Part shown: one piece after another, positions 26,741-36,078 of the stretch
Numbering within the stretch: the stretch's first letter is position 1
Layout: every line of letters starts with the position of its first letter
Assembly: GCA_032160165.1 (NCBI GenBank)
Contig: JAVHWA010000031.1
Span: 68,232 to 132,231 of the forward strand
Origin: QHXM01 sp032160165
GTDB lineage: Bacteria; Acidobacteriota; Blastocatellia; Pyrinomonadales; Pyrinomonadaceae
Length of the DNA stretch: 64,000 bases
Reading direction: 5' to 3'
Translations under genes and position numbers: made by a program
Notes under the pieces: generated by a model
Databases searched by the model: none
The model's input: only the letters and a program-made list of their open reading frames with translations
Told to the model about the DNA's origin: nothing

Positions 26741-26852
26741 TCCCTCATCTAACTGCTCGATGAGTCGCCTCTCGAGACATCTTAGGCGAAGGATCTCCTC
26801 CGGCATCCCCGGCAGGCGATGCCACCTACACCGAGAGGCAAAGGAGAAGAGA

Positions 26853-27407
26853 ATGTTTGCAAAGAGTCGCAAGGCCATAGCCGTCGCGACCTTATCCGTG
26901 GCTTTGCCTATGTCGTTGGGCGCCCGAATGCCACGAAGGAACGCCATTGCGCCCCAGGCGATCGAGTTCGCGCTCCGGTCGATAGATGGAGAGACTATTT
27001 CCTCCGCCAGCCTGCGGGGCGAGGTTGTCGTGTTGGCGTTCGGCGCCTCATGGCTGCCGCTTTCTCGCACCCAGCTTACCGGCATCAGAAAACTCGCCGA
27101 TAAGTACAGCGGCCGCGGGGTGGTCGTTTACTGGGTAAGCACAGATTCCGAGTCCCCCAAGTCAAAGAACTACGCATCGGACGATCAGCTACGCGCGTTC
27201 GCGAAGAAGTACGGATTGAGCGTGACTGTATTGCGCGATCCGGACGGAAAGCTCTCAAGGCAGTTTAAGATCGATCAGCTTCCCGCCTTTGTCATCCTGG
27301 GCAAAGAGGGTAATGCTACAGGTCCTCCAATCGGCGGTCTCGATCCTGACGCTGATCTCGTCGACCAACTCTCGAAGCCGCTCGAGACCGTCCTCGGCCC
27401 ATCATAA
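26853..27407 (+). CDS. TlpA/thioredoxin-fold secreted protein lacking the CxxC cysteines
   Basis: A 184-residue protein with an N-terminal signal or anchor (residues ~7-24) and a TlpA-like thioredoxin fold: IEFALRSIDGETISSASLRGEVVVLAFGASW, then VVVYWVSTDS, LSVTVLRDPDGKLSRQFKIDQLPAFVILG with the cis-Pro. Where the family has WCxxC this protein has W67-L-P-L-S71, so both redox cysteines are gone and it cannot act as a thiol oxidoreductase. The ATG at 26853 is chosen for its AAGGAGAAGAG site; an earlier ATG exists at 26760. It may be a binding or scaffold protein. A bidirectional terminator follows. Confidence 0.8.
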   Translation: MFAKSRKAIAVATLSVALPMSLGARMPRRNAIAPQAIEFALRSIDGETISSASLRGEVVVLAFGASWLPLSRTQLTGIRKLADKYSGRGVVVYWVSTDSESPKSKNYASDDQLRAFAKKYGLSVTVLRDPDGKLSRQFKIDQLPAFVILGKEGNATGPPIGGLDPDADLVDQLSKPLETVLGPS

Positions 27408-27428
27408 GAATTGCATTTCTACCGAACG

Positions 27429-27459
27429 AAAAGGTCGCCTCACTTGCAGGCGACCTTTT
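27429..27459. terminator. Bidirectional rho-independent terminator
   Basis: AAAAGGTCGCC pairs perfectly with GGCGACCTTTT over a 9-nt loop, giving a T-run on either strand. It lies between the convergent genes ending at 27407 and 27490. Confidence 0.85.
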
Positions 27460-27489
27460 GCTTCTAACGCTGGATCCCCAAAGCCACAT

Positions 27490-27951
27490 CTACTGCCGCT
27501 TCATCCTAACAACCTGGTTCGTCTTTTTGCAGCCTTCGCAGGGTTTGTACGAGTAGCCTCCCTGAGGGTCGTAATAAAGCACGAAGCGAACGACAAGAGT
27601 TGATCCTTGCATCGTCGCTACGTAGCTCGTGCCTTCGTAGGGATTGGATTCCTCGGGAATCAGGAATCTCAAGCGGCCCCCTTCCACCCGCCCGATGAGG
27701 TTCGCCTCCGCAGGGTCCTCCGGCTCGGTAGCACCCTTGAGGGTGTCTATACTTACCCAGCGGACTTTGACCGTTCGACCAACAGGCCTCAGGGTGGCGG
27801 TGACTTTTACCTTCGCAACCGCTCCTGGAAGTTCATACGATCCTTTGAAAGTACCGCGAAAAGGAGATTGTGCGGACGCGACAATCTCGCCAATCGTAAG
27901 GGCTAATAGAACGAGCAACAGTGGTGAGATGTGTCGTGACCGGTGTTTCAT
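27490..27951 (-). CDS. Small secreted protein of unknown function
   Basis: A 153-residue protein with a signal peptide (1-28, ending ASAQ). The mature chain is beta-rich (FRGTFKGSYELPGAVAKVKVTATLRPVG, RVEGGRLRFLIPEESN) and ends with a CEGC motif (PCEGCKKTNQVVR), suggesting a metal- or disulfide-bound tail. The start ATG at 27951 has AGGAGA about 8 nt upstream. No family recognised. Confidence 0.7.
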   Translation of the reverse strand: MKHRSRHISPLLLVLLALTIGEIVASAQSPFRGTFKGSYELPGAVAKVKVTATLRPVGRTVKVRWVSIDTLKGATEPEDPAEANLIGRVEGGRLRFLIPEESNPYEGTSYVATMQGSTLVVRFVLYYDPQGGYSYKPCEGCKKTNQVVRMKRQ

Positions 27952-28050
27952 AATCGCGTCTCCTTCGAGGTTGAGGTGATAAAACGATTAGCGACCAACG
28001 ACGTTCCGGGCCGCGATACTATCACACTCAAGGACGCTGGCGCGGCACGA

Positions 28051-28632
28051 TCAAGCGAGTGGTGCGCGCCGAATTTGGCGATAGAGTTTATAAACCAGCC
28101 GTATCGGTAACCCTACAACGTTCCAGTAATCGCCTCTTATCTCTTCGATGAACAGTGCGGCGCGGCCCTGCGCAGCGTACGCGCCGGCCTTATCCATAGG
28201 CTCCCCGCTTTGAACGTATCCATCGATTTCCGCATCGGACAACGCGCCGAAGCGCACCTGAGTGGTCTCGTGGGATACGAAGCGACGATCTTTCTCTCCA
28301 TGCGGGAGCAGGGCAACGCCCGTGACGGCATCATGCCACCGCCCGCTCAGCATCCTTAACATTCGCCGTGCATCGTCTACATCTCGCGGTTTTCCCAGGA
28401 TCGCTTTATCAACCACCACGGCAGTATCCGCTCCGAGTATTAAGTCGCGCGGGTAACGCCCGGCGGCGGCCTCGGCTTTCTTAAGAGCCAGGCGTTCGAC
28501 GGCGGCCTCCGCGGTCTCATCCGCGAAAAGAGATTCGTCTGCATGCGTGGCGAACGCTTCAAAGGGCCATCCTACGGCGCGCAAGATCTCAGCGCGCCTT
28601 GGGCTCGCCGATGCCAGTATCAGTTTTTCCAT
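28051..28632 (-). CDS. maf: Maf-family nucleoside triphosphate pyrophosphatase
   Basis: House-cleaning enzyme that hydrolyses non-canonical or dTTP/UTP-type nucleotides to monophosphates. The 193-residue chain has LILASASPRRAEILR, the E/K/D motif region LALKKAEA, LGADTAVVVD, GKPRD, and MDKAGAYAAQGRAALFIEEIRGDYWNVVGLP. All catalytic blocks of the family are present. It is divergent from the DUF721 gene downstream at 28780. Confidence 0.95.
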   Translation of the reverse strand: MEKLILASASPRRAEILRAVGWPFEAFATHADESLFADETAEAAVERLALKKAEAAAGRYPRDLILGADTAVVVDKAILGKPRDVDDARRMLRMLSGRWHDAVTGVALLPHGEKDRRFVSHETTQVRFGALSDAEIDGYVQSGEPMDKAGAYAAQGRAALFIEEIRGDYWNVVGLPIRLVYKLYRQIRRAPLA

Positions 28633-28779
28633 CAGATACTCTCTTCGATTTCTCGCCGCGCGAACGCTTGTGGCCGGCGCGCGTTATACCCTAAACTCGG
28701 AAAACTGCAGACTATGAATTGCTGAGTGAACGCGGATTATACTGTCCTTTGACGGGAATCTCACGTAATAGATCGAAAG

Positions 28780-29256
28780 ATGGAAGATCTAATTCGAACG
28801 CTGCCGAAGCTATTACGCATTGCCGGCGAAACAGAAGAAGTTCTCGAAACCGCTGCTCTCATCGCGTGGCGACGCGCCGCCGGTGAAGGGTTGCGGACTC
28901 AGGCGATTCCTTTTCGACTTTTTAAGAAGACGCTGATCGTCGCCGTCGCTGACGCTACGTGGCAAAAGCAGCTCGAAGCTATCAGCGGGCAATTGCTTTT
29001 TCGGATCAATTCCCTGCTCGGCCAGGCCGTGGTGACTTATATTGAATTTCGGGTCGATCCGAAGGCCGTACGCGCAGCGCGGAGGGCGGCGCAAACAAAG
29101 GTGATCGACCGGCCCCGGGAGGAGCAGCTTGCAATGCAGGCCGTCTCTCCGGAATTATCAGTCGCCGCCGGCGCAATTCACGACGACGAGCTGCGGCGGC
29201 GCTTTCTTATTGCCGCTGGAAGCTGTATCAATCGGTACGAGAAAACCAGGCGCTAG
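28780..29256 (+). CDS. DUF721 / DciA-family protein
   Basis: A 158-residue protein whose N-terminal ~95 residues match DUF721 (ALIAWRRAAGEGLRTQAIPFRLFKKTLIVAVADATWQKQLE, then LLFRINSLLG). DciA members load the replicative helicase in bacteria without DnaC/DnaI, and Acidobacteriota are in that group, so helicase loading is a plausible role. The C-terminal third is low-similarity and charged, as is common. gatC follows 65 bp downstream. Confidence 0.82.
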   Translation: MEDLIRTLPKLLRIAGETEEVLETAALIAWRRAAGEGLRTQAIPFRLFKKTLIVAVADATWQKQLEAISGQLLFRINSLLGQAVVTYIEFRVDPKAVRAARRAAQTKVIDRPREEQLAMQAVSPELSVAAGAIHDDELRRRFLIAAGSCINRYEKTRR

Positions 29257-29321
29257 TTCGCAATCAAAGCGGCTCTTCGGTCTGACCAGGAGCGCGCTTC
29301 AGCTAACACGAAACAAAAGAA

Positions 29322-29618
29322 ATGCCGATAACAGAATCCGACATCGAGAAACTCGCGCAACTTGCTCACCTGGAAATTACTCCTGAGGAGCGTCGCGCTT
29401 TTACGCCTCAAATTGCTGAGATCGTTACTTACGTTGAGCAACTCAACGAGTTGGACACAAGCTCAGTCGAGCCTTCAATCGGCGGTCTGACGCCGGAGGG
29501 TGAGCGGACCGATTCATCGCGAGAAGATGTGGCGATGCCCTCGCTCGGGCAGAAACTTGCACTGGACCAGGCCCCGGATCCAGCGTCGGGTCATTTTCGA
29601 GTCCCGAAAGTGCTCTAG
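29322..29618 (+). CDS. gatC: Asp/Glu-tRNA amidotransferase subunit C
   Basis: Small 98-residue subunit of the GatCAB amidotransferase that makes Gln-tRNA(Gln) and/or Asn-tRNA(Asn). It has the typical IEKLAQLAHLEITPEE, FTPQIAEIVTYVEQLNELDTSSVEP and a C-terminal DPASGHFRVPKVL. It stabilises GatA and its gene precedes gatA here with a 35-bp gap. gatB is not in the window. Confidence 0.95.
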   Translation: MPITESDIEKLAQLAHLEITPEERRAFTPQIAEIVTYVEQLNELDTSSVEPSIGGLTPEGERTDSSREDVAMPSLGQKLALDQAPDPASGHFRVPKVL

Positions 29619-29653
29619 GTTAATTGTCCCGTTAGTTTTTGCTTCAACCAGTT

Positions 29654-31117
29654 ATGAGCCATTCAACAACCGACGTCGATGGACTGCACGCAGCCATCGT
29701 ACAGGGCGACTCCACCGCGCGTTCGGTGGTTGAGTCTTCTCTCGACGCCGCTGAGAAACTCAACCATACGCTCAACGCCTTTCTTCAGATTGATAGAGTG
29801 GGGGCGCTTCGCCGAGCGGACGAGCTTGATGGAACACCACCTGATCCAAATCGTCATCTCGCGGGAATCCCAATTGCGATCAAAGACAACATCTGTGTAG
29901 CGGGCCTTCAAACCTCGTGCGGTTCCCGTATTCTTGGCCCGTATCACGCGCCGTACAACGCTACCGCGATCGAACGTCTCAATGCTGCCGGCGCAATAAT
30001 CATCGGAAAGACGAACTGCGACGAGTTTGCTATGGGCTCGAGCAACGAGAACTCTGCTTTCGGGCCGGTCAGTAATCCGTGGGACACACAGCGTGTCCCT
30101 GGCGGATCCAGCGGTGGATCGGCCGCCGCGGTCGCCGCGGGAATCGTTCCCGTCGCCCTCGGTTCCGAAACTGGCGGCTCCGTTCGGCAACCCGCGTCGC
30201 TTTGCGGTATCGTTGGCCTGAAACCGACTTACGGACGGATCTCCCGTTATGGGCTGGTCGCGTTCGGTTCCTCGCTCGATCAGATCGGGGTCTTCGGGCG
30301 CAAGGTTCGCGACGTGGCATCGGTTCTCGGCGTACTCTCCGGACGCGATGAGCACGACGCGACGACTGCCGAGGTTGCTGTGCCCGACTACGCATCTCAA
30401 CTCCCTGGCAATGTTCAGGGCGCGCGACTCGGTGTTCCACGCGAGCTCTTCGGAGAAGGCCTGTCGGAGGAGGTGCGCGCATCAGTCGAAGCCGCGATCG
30501 AGGTTTATCGTGATCTGGGAGCTGAGATCGTGGAGGTTGAGCTTCCGCATTCCAAGTACTGCATCGCCGTCTACTACATCCTCGCGACTGCTGAAGCGTC
30601 GTCTAATCTCGCACGCTATGACGGGGTGCGTTATGGGTTCCGTGCCGAAGATGCAGACGAATTGCGGGCGATGTATCGGAGAACGCGAGACGAAGGTTTT
30701 GGCCCGGAGGTTAAGCGCCGCATCATGCTTGGTACCTACGTTCTATCGTCAGGCTACTACGAAGCCTACTACCGTAAGGCTCAGCAGGTGCGCACACTCA
30801 TCAAGCAGGATTTTCGAAAAGCCTTCGAAATTTGCGACGCGATAGTAACGCCGACCACGCCGACCGTGGCTTTCATGATTGGCGAAAAGACGGACGACCC
30901 ACTGGCGATGTACCTGAACGACATCTACACCTGCACAGCAAATCTGGCTGGAATTCCGGGCATCTCCATCCCATGCGGTCTTTCCAGCGAAGGATTGCCC
31001 ATTGGCGTTCAATTGATGGGGCCCTACTGGTCTGAAGCAAATCTGCTTCGGCTGGCAGATGCCTACGAGCATTCGCAGCCGTTCACTGCCCGTCCGAACG
31101 TGAATGCCGGACAATGA
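29654..31117 (+). CDS. gatA: Asp/Glu-tRNA amidotransferase subunit A
   Basis: Amidase subunit that releases ammonia from glutamine for tRNA-dependent transamidation. The 487-residue protein has the Ser-cisSer-Lys triad of the amidase signature family: Lys77 in IPIAIKDN, the GGSSGGSAAAVA loop, and the nucleophile in GSETGGSVRQPASLCG. Late signatures NLAGIPGISIPCG and LPIGVQLMGPYW are also present. The ATG at 29654 is preferred over a TTG at 29639, as GatA normally starts close to its first helix. Confidence 0.95.
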   Translation: MSHSTTDVDGLHAAIVQGDSTARSVVESSLDAAEKLNHTLNAFLQIDRVGALRRADELDGTPPDPNRHLAGIPIAIKDNICVAGLQTSCGSRILGPYHAPYNATAIERLNAAGAIIIGKTNCDEFAMGSSNENSAFGPVSNPWDTQRVPGGSSGGSAAAVAAGIVPVALGSETGGSVRQPASLCGIVGLKPTYGRISRYGLVAFGSSLDQIGVFGRKVRDVASVLGVLSGRDEHDATTAEVAVPDYASQLPGNVQGARLGVPRELFGEGLSEEVRASVEAAIEVYRDLGAEIVEVELPHSKYCIAVYYILATAEASSNLARYDGVRYGFRAEDADELRAMYRRTRDEGFGPEVKRRIMLGTYVLSSGYYEAYYRKAQQVRTLIKQDFRKAFEICDAIVTPTTPTVAFMIGEKTDDPLAMYLNDIYTCTANLAGIPGISIPCGLSSEGLPIGVQLMGPYWSEANLLRLADAYEHSQPFTARPNVNAGQ

Positions 31118-31152
31118 CTGCGCGCGGGACTGAGTCGGTTTCGCTGAAATTG

Positions 31153-31205
31153 TCTGACAAACTTCCAGTTTGTCGAGGGGCAACGACAAGCTCAACCGTG
31201 TCGGA
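31153..31205 (+). repeat. ~53-bp dispersed element, copy 1
   Basis: Matches copies at 39648-39701 and 57778-57830 (the last inverted). Shared core: TC-GACA, CCAGTTTGTCG, CGACAAGCTCAA, ending TCGGA. It can form TTTGTCG / CGACAA stems. It lies in the gap between gatA and the ABC binding protein. Confidence 0.65.
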
Positions 31206-31284
31206 CTCAACCGGACGCTCTACACGTAGCCATCCTGACTCTATCCTGAGTTTCCTGAAGCCTTAGCCCAGACGCTCAAAGAAT

Positions 31285-32322
31285 ATGTCCCATAAAACTC
31301 GCCCAGTTCTGATTGCGCTGCTCTTGATTGCGCTGCTCGTTGTGTCCTGTAGTCGTTCCGGTACGAAACAGCGGTCGCTATTGATCTATACGCCGCACGG
31401 CCAGGACCTGCTCAAAGACTTCATCGCGCGCTTCAAGCAGGTCCATCCGGATATTGATGTGCAGTTTCTCGACATGGGATCGCGCCAGGTCCTGGAGCGC
31501 GTTCGCGCCGAGCGCAATCGGCCTCAGGCTGATCTCTGGTGGGGCGCGGCACATACTACGTTCCAGACCGCGGCCGATGAGGATCTGCTCGCTCCATATC
31601 GTCCTACCTGGGCTGACAAAGTGCCGGAGACCGCGCGCGATTCGCAGGATCGTTGGTTCGGAACATACGAAACACCGGAAGTAATCGTCTACAACAGTGA
31701 ACTTGTCAAAGCAGAGGAGGCCCCAAAGGATTGGGATGAAGTGCTCGACCCACGATGGCGAGACAAGGTGCTGATTCGCACTCCGCTACCGTCGGATTCC
31801 ATGCGTGCGATTTTCGGAGCGATGATCTGGCGCTTTTATAAGGATACGAATTCATCGAAGGGAGGCTATGACTGGCTGCGCCGGCTGGATGCCAACGTGC
31901 ATGAGTACACCGCCGACGGAACGTTCCTGATGCAAAAGCTCGTCAGAGGCGAGGGCCTCATAACTCTGTGGGACATGCCGGACGTTCGACTATATCGTGA
32001 GAAAAAACATTTCAACGTCGACTATGTCATCCCCAAGAGCGGCACTCCGGTGATCACTGACGGGATCGCAATCATTAAGGGCGCTCCACACAGCGATGAA
32101 GCGCGACTCTTCTACGAGTTTGTTACCACACCTGAAAGTCTGGCCTATGGGGCGCATCAGTACTACCGCATTCCCGCGCGAACTGATCTGGACCGAGCTC
32201 AACTGCCTGCGTGGATGAACGAACCCTTCACGCGCATGCCACTCGATTGGGACCTGCTGCGCAAGGAGAGCAACGAATGGATGCGCTATTGGGATGCTGA
32301 GATCAAAGGCCGACAACGATGA
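31285..32322 (+). CDS. ABC importer substrate-binding lipoprotein (iron/Fe3+ type)
   Basis: Extracellular solute receptor of 345 residues. Lipoprotein signal with lipobox VVSC (Cys ~22). The fold is that of class-II binding proteins for iron or polyamines: LLIYTPHGQDLLKDFIARF, DLWWGAA, APYRPTW, GTYETPEVIVYNSEL, PKDWDEVLDPRWRDKV, PVITDGIAIIKGAPH. These segments match the FbpA/AfuA group of ferric-iron receptors, though metal ligands are not certain. It is followed by its ATPase (32506) and a fused permease (33604) on the same strand. Confidence 0.88.
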   Translation: MSHKTRPVLIALLLIALLVVSCSRSGTKQRSLLIYTPHGQDLLKDFIARFKQVHPDIDVQFLDMGSRQVLERVRAERNRPQADLWWGAAHTTFQTAADEDLLAPYRPTWADKVPETARDSQDRWFGTYETPEVIVYNSELVKAEEAPKDWDEVLDPRWRDKVLIRTPLPSDSMRAIFGAMIWRFYKDTNSSKGGYDWLRRLDANVHEYTADGTFLMQKLVRGEGLITLWDMPDVRLYREKKHFNVDYVIPKSGTPVITDGIAIIKGAPHSDEARLFYEFVTTPESLAYGAHQYYRIPARTDLDRAQLPAWMNEPFTRMPLDWDLLRKESNEWMRYWDAEIKGRQR

Positions 32323-32505
32323 AATGTGTCACATCAAACTTGGGAACCTGCAAGCGGCCATGTGTTGTAATATATCGCGCGCTCTCGACCGATCGCGCTG
32401 GTTGCTGGTTGGGGAAAGTGGTGGCAGAAAGATTGCGCCGTCAAAGACACGGGAAATGCGAACAGCGTTGCGTGACGTTGGCCTACAGTTCTGAGGAGTG
32501 ATCAG

Positions 32506-33594
32506 TTGTCTTTTCTTTCGTTGCAGAATATCTCGAAACGCTACGACGGATTGCCGGCGGTTGCAGATCTCTCACTCGACGTAGAACAAAAGGAGTTCTT
32601 TGGATTGCTCGGACCATCGGGCTGCGGCAAGACTACTACGCTTCGAATGATCGCAGGGCTCGAGACGCCTGACATTGGAACCATCCGCTTCGACGGCCGC
32701 GACATAACTCAGCTTTCGCCTGAGCGTCGAGGCTTCGGGATGGTCTTTCAAAACTACGCACTCTTCCCTCACCTCAACGTATTCGAGAACGTCGCATTTG
32801 GCCTTCGTGCCCGCAAGCGAGCCAAAGCTGAAGTCGCACAACGTGTCGACCATGCGCTTGCCCTGGTACAACTCCCCGGTTACGAACGCCGGCCCGTGAC
32901 TGAACTCTCCGGCGGACAGCAGCAACGTGTCGCGATCGCGCGAGCAATCGCCATTGAACCGGCTCTTCTGCTTTTTGACGAGCCGCTCTCCAATCTGGAT
33001 GTAGCATTAAGGGAAGAGACGCGCGGGGAATTGCGTGACCTGGTTAAGAAGCTCGGGCTCACCGCCGTTTATGTTACGCACGATCAGGAAGAAGCGTTTG
33101 CGCTGTGTGATCGAATCAGCGTTATGAGCGAGGGACGTATTTTGCAGACCGGCGCGCCGCGGGAGCTTTACGAGAAACCAGCAGTGATTCGCGTCGCTCG
33201 ATTTCTTGGACGGAACAATCTTATCGTTGCTCGCAGGCTGAGCTCCAGCGATACCGCTATTGGAACATTCAAGACAATCCAGGGAGAGCACACACTGGAA
33301 GTCCCGGTTGAGAGAAGCAAACTCGGAGCAATCAATCAGAACTCTACGCTCGCCATCCGGCCTGAACACATCGTTCTCTCAAAGGAGGCGTCGCCCTCAG
33401 GCCCCAACATCCTTCGGGCCAACGTGCGTGAGATAAGTTTCGGCGGTGCGACCACCACAATCTATCTCGATGCAGGTGGTTTGTCTCTCGAAGGTCTGTT
33501 GCTTCGCTCGGACGGACTAAACATCGATGACTCCTGCACCGTTCATCTTCCGCCCGCTAAGCTCATGGTCCTCGGCGACGACGAGGGATCTTGA
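32506..33594 (+). CDS. ABC importer ATP-binding protein (iron/Fe3+ type)
   Basis: ATPase subunit of 362 residues. Walker A GPSGCGKTT (residues ~36-44), signature LSGGQQQRVAIARA, Walker B LLLFDEPLSNLD, H-loop VYVTHDQEEA, and a C-terminal TOBE-like domain (LAIRPEHIVLSKE). The architecture is that of FbpC/PotA-type ATPases. The start is a TTG at 32506 with GAGGAG 8 nt upstream, which decides it. The permease gene begins 10 bp after its stop. Confidence 0.93.
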   Translation: MSFLSLQNISKRYDGLPAVADLSLDVEQKEFFGLLGPSGCGKTTTLRMIAGLETPDIGTIRFDGRDITQLSPERRGFGMVFQNYALFPHLNVFENVAFGLRARKRAKAEVAQRVDHALALVQLPGYERRPVTELSGGQQQRVAIARAIAIEPALLLFDEPLSNLDVALREETRGELRDLVKKLGLTAVYVTHDQEEAFALCDRISVMSEGRILQTGAPRELYEKPAVIRVARFLGRNNLIVARRLSSSDTAIGTFKTIQGEHTLEVPVERSKLGAINQNSTLAIRPEHIVLSKEASPSGPNILRANVREISFGGATTTIYLDAGGLSLEGLLLRSDGLNIDDSCTVHLPPAKLMVLGDDEGS

Positions 33595-33603
33595 GGATGA
33601 ACC

Positions 33604-35364
33604 ATGAATCGCGCCGAGTCGAATCCTGAACGCGAAAGCAGGAACACCCCGCGATCAAGCGTCTTTCGCGTACCCCTGGACCTGATTAAACGCCCCTCAT
33701 CATTACTGGTTCTTCTCGTCGTTGTCGTCCTGGTCTATGGCGTCGTTTATCCCAGCCTCCATCTCCTGACAGCTTCGGTTCAGGTCAACGCGGAATGGTC
33801 GCTCGCCGCGTATCGCGAGCTCTTCTCCAATCGTGCCATAGTCGAAGCAGCGGTCTCAAGCGTTCTGCTCTCACTTCTCACGGTGGCGTTCTGTGCGTTG
33901 GCGGGCATTTCATTGGCGTTTCTGTTCGAGCGCTACACATTCCCGGCGCGCGGAATATTCGCCACGCTTGCCGCTCTGCCCCTGGTCCTGCCGCCGCTGG
34001 TTGGAACAATCGCGTTCGTTCTGCTCTGTGGCGAATCGGGTATCCTCGCGCGATTCGTGATGTGGTTGTTTGGCTTAAAGACCTCCCCCTGGTCTCTGCG
34101 TGGCTGGCCCGCGCTGCTGATCTTTCACACCTACACCATGTACCCGTTCTTTTATATGCTCACGGCTGCCGGACTGCGACGCGTCGATGCAGGATTGGCA
34201 GAAGCCGGGCGAAGCCTCGGCGCCAGGCCAGCCAACGTGCTGTTCCGCATCGTGCTGCCTCAGTTGACGCCTTCGCTGATTGCGGCAGCACTGCTGACAT
34301 TCATGACCTCAATGGCTTCGTTCAGCGCCCCGCTTTTCTTCGGTGGCGACGTAAGGGTGCTGACGCTGGAAATCTTCAACGCTCGACAGCGCGGCGATGT
34401 GGCGGCGGCATTGACCCAGACTGTTCTCCTCGCTGTGATCTCGCTGGCCGCACTTATCTTTCTTCAACGCTATGAAGGCACGCGCCGCTTTGCTGCCGCC
34501 GCGATGAAAGGCGCCACTGCCAGGCGCCGGCCCATTAAGAGCGGCAAGGCCCGAGCACTTGCGACTGCTTCCGCAATAGTCTTTGCGATCGTACTGGCAT
34601 TGCCGGTGTTTACACTGGTCCTCGTCAGTTTCGCGAAGGACGGATCGTGGACGACGCAAACTCTTCCGCCGGCGTATACGCTCTCCAACTATGGACGCAT
34701 CCTGACGCAAGCAGACGCGAGCTCGGTTTTTGTTAATAGCCTTATAATGGCCGGTTTGGCCGCGCTGTTTGCTTTCGTATGGAGCTTTTGTGTGGCGGCG
34801 GTTGTTGGCAGGAAGCGCACTCGATGGAAACGCTTGCTCTCTCTGCTGGTAATTCTTCCCTGGGCCTTGCCGGGTACAGTAGTCGCGGTTTCGATCGCGG
34901 AGGCTTATGGTCAGACTAATCCATTGACCGGCTCGTTCATACTGATAGGCACATTCTGGATATTGCCGGTGGTGTACTTTCTGCGATTCATGCCGTTGGT
35001 AGTGCGCGCGGTGCAGGCCAGTATCGAACAGATGGATGCAAGCTTGGAGGAGGCCGCAGGTTCGTTGGGAGCCAGCGCGTTCGCTCGTTTCTGGCGTGTA
35101 AGACTTCCCCTGGTATGGCCGGGCGCTGTCGCCGGCACCTTGCTGGCCTTCGTGATCGCCCTCGGTGAATATGTGGCAAGCGTGCTCGTCTTCGTACCGT
35201 CAAACCAACCGGTCTCGATCAAAATCGCCGCCGAGATGCGCGACTTCAATTTAGGAACGGCCGCTGCTTACGGTGTGCTGCTGGTGGTTTTGATCTCTGC
35301 GGCAATGCTTTTGGCAGGACGACTGGAGCGCAAGCGGGAATGGCCTTCCGGCATAGGGGGCTAG
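33604..35364 (+). CDS. ABC importer permease, two fused membrane domains (iron/Fe3+ type)
   Basis: A 586-residue protein with two BPD_transp_1 domains joined by a ~40-residue cytosolic linker around residues 300-330. Each half has the EAA motif contacting the ATPase: EAGRSLGARPANVLFRIVLP and EEAAGSLGASAFARFWRVRLP. About 12 membrane segments in total. Fusion of the two halves is the normal form in FbpB-type iron permeases. It completes the operon with 31285 and 32506. No iron-box sequence was recognised upstream. Confidence 0.92.
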   Translation: MNRAESNPERESRNTPRSSVFRVPLDLIKRPSSLLVLLVVVVLVYGVVYPSLHLLTASVQVNAEWSLAAYRELFSNRAIVEAAVSSVLLSLLTVAFCALAGISLAFLFERYTFPARGIFATLAALPLVLPPLVGTIAFVLLCGESGILARFVMWLFGLKTSPWSLRGWPALLIFHTYTMYPFFYMLTAAGLRRVDAGLAEAGRSLGARPANVLFRIVLPQLTPSLIAAALLTFMTSMASFSAPLFFGGDVRVLTLEIFNARQRGDVAAALTQTVLLAVISLAALIFLQRYEGTRRFAAAAMKGATARRRPIKSGKARALATASAIVFAIVLALPVFTLVLVSFAKDGSWTTQTLPPAYTLSNYGRILTQADASSVFVNSLIMAGLAALFAFVWSFCVAAVVGRKRTRWKRLLSLLVILPWALPGTVVAVSIAEAYGQTNPLTGSFILIGTFWILPVVYFLRFMPLVVRAVQASIEQMDASLEEAAGSLGASAFARFWRVRLPLVWPGAVAGTLLAFVIALGEYVASVLVFVPSNQPVSIKIAAEMRDFNLGTAAAYGVLLVVLISAAMLLAGRLERKREWPSGIGG

Positions 35365-35402
35365 GTATTTGCTTAGCCCAGCCCCCAGCCCTATTGGTGC
35401 CG

Positions 35403-35957
35403 TTACGATTTGAACTTGTCCTTGTTCTGTTCCTGTATTTTGCTTGCTCGCGAAGCCAGATCTTCCCATTCCTTCTCCAGCGTCTCCACCCGACCCTTGA
35501 TCTCCGTAAACTTCGCGTCAAGCGCCGGCCGGTCCGTGATCGATGCATCCATCACCGCATTTGGGATTCCCTTAAGCACCTCCAGATGTTCGGCGTGTTT
35601 GTTGAATTCCTGTGACTTAAGAGAGAGATATTCTTTGAGCGGAGCGTCGAGATTCGTTTTGCTTCCCTCATCGAATTTACCCGAGGCTTCGCGCAGTTTC
35701 GCTATACTCTTATCCAGACTTCCCAGAATTTCCTGCGCTGTCGCTTTGAGCTCGTCGCGCTTTTCGGGAAATTTGTCCAGCTCGCCGGCCAGCGCCGTGA
35801 TCTTTGTATCGGCCTCCATTGCGAGTTGTTCGCCTTCCTTGACGGCCGCGTTACCTTCATCGATGAATTTGTTGGCTTTTGTAGTCGCGCACGAGATCGA
35901 GAGGGCCGCCACGGCCAAGGCGACTAACAATATTGAGAGTTTCTTTCCGCGTTTCAT
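35403..35957 (-). CDS. Coiled-coil lipoprotein of unknown function
   Basis: A 184-residue lipoprotein, signal peptide with lipobox SISC (Cys ~23), followed by nearly continuous charged helices (AVKEGEQLAMEADTKITALAG, ELKATAQEILGSLDKSIAKLREA, RVETLEKEWEDLASRASKI). The start ATG at 35957 has AGGAGATT just upstream; an earlier in-frame ATG (36008) would place 17 non-signal residues first. Probably anchored in a membrane with the helices in the periplasm. It is divergent from the PIG-L gene. Confidence 0.78.
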   Translation of the reverse strand: MKRGKKLSILLVALAVAALSISCATTKANKFIDEGNAAVKEGEQLAMEADTKITALAGELDKFPEKRDELKATAQEILGSLDKSIAKLREASGKFDEGSKTNLDAPLKEYLSLKSQEFNKHAEHLEVLKGIPNAVMDASITDRPALDAKFTEIKGRVETLEKEWEDLASRASKIQEQNKDKFKS

Positions 35958-36078
35958 ATAATCTCCTACATGATTGATGGTTGGATTTCGAGCGTGAGAA
36001 TATAGCACGATTCATAATGAGACTGTATATTGAACGGGCCGGAACCCAGTCAGTCGGAAACGGAACGAACCAACATTT

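Noticed and set aside
35410..35961. 183-codon plus-strand frame
   Set aside because: It is antisense to the coiled-coil lipoprotein gene, which has a signal peptide and a Shine-Dalgarno site.
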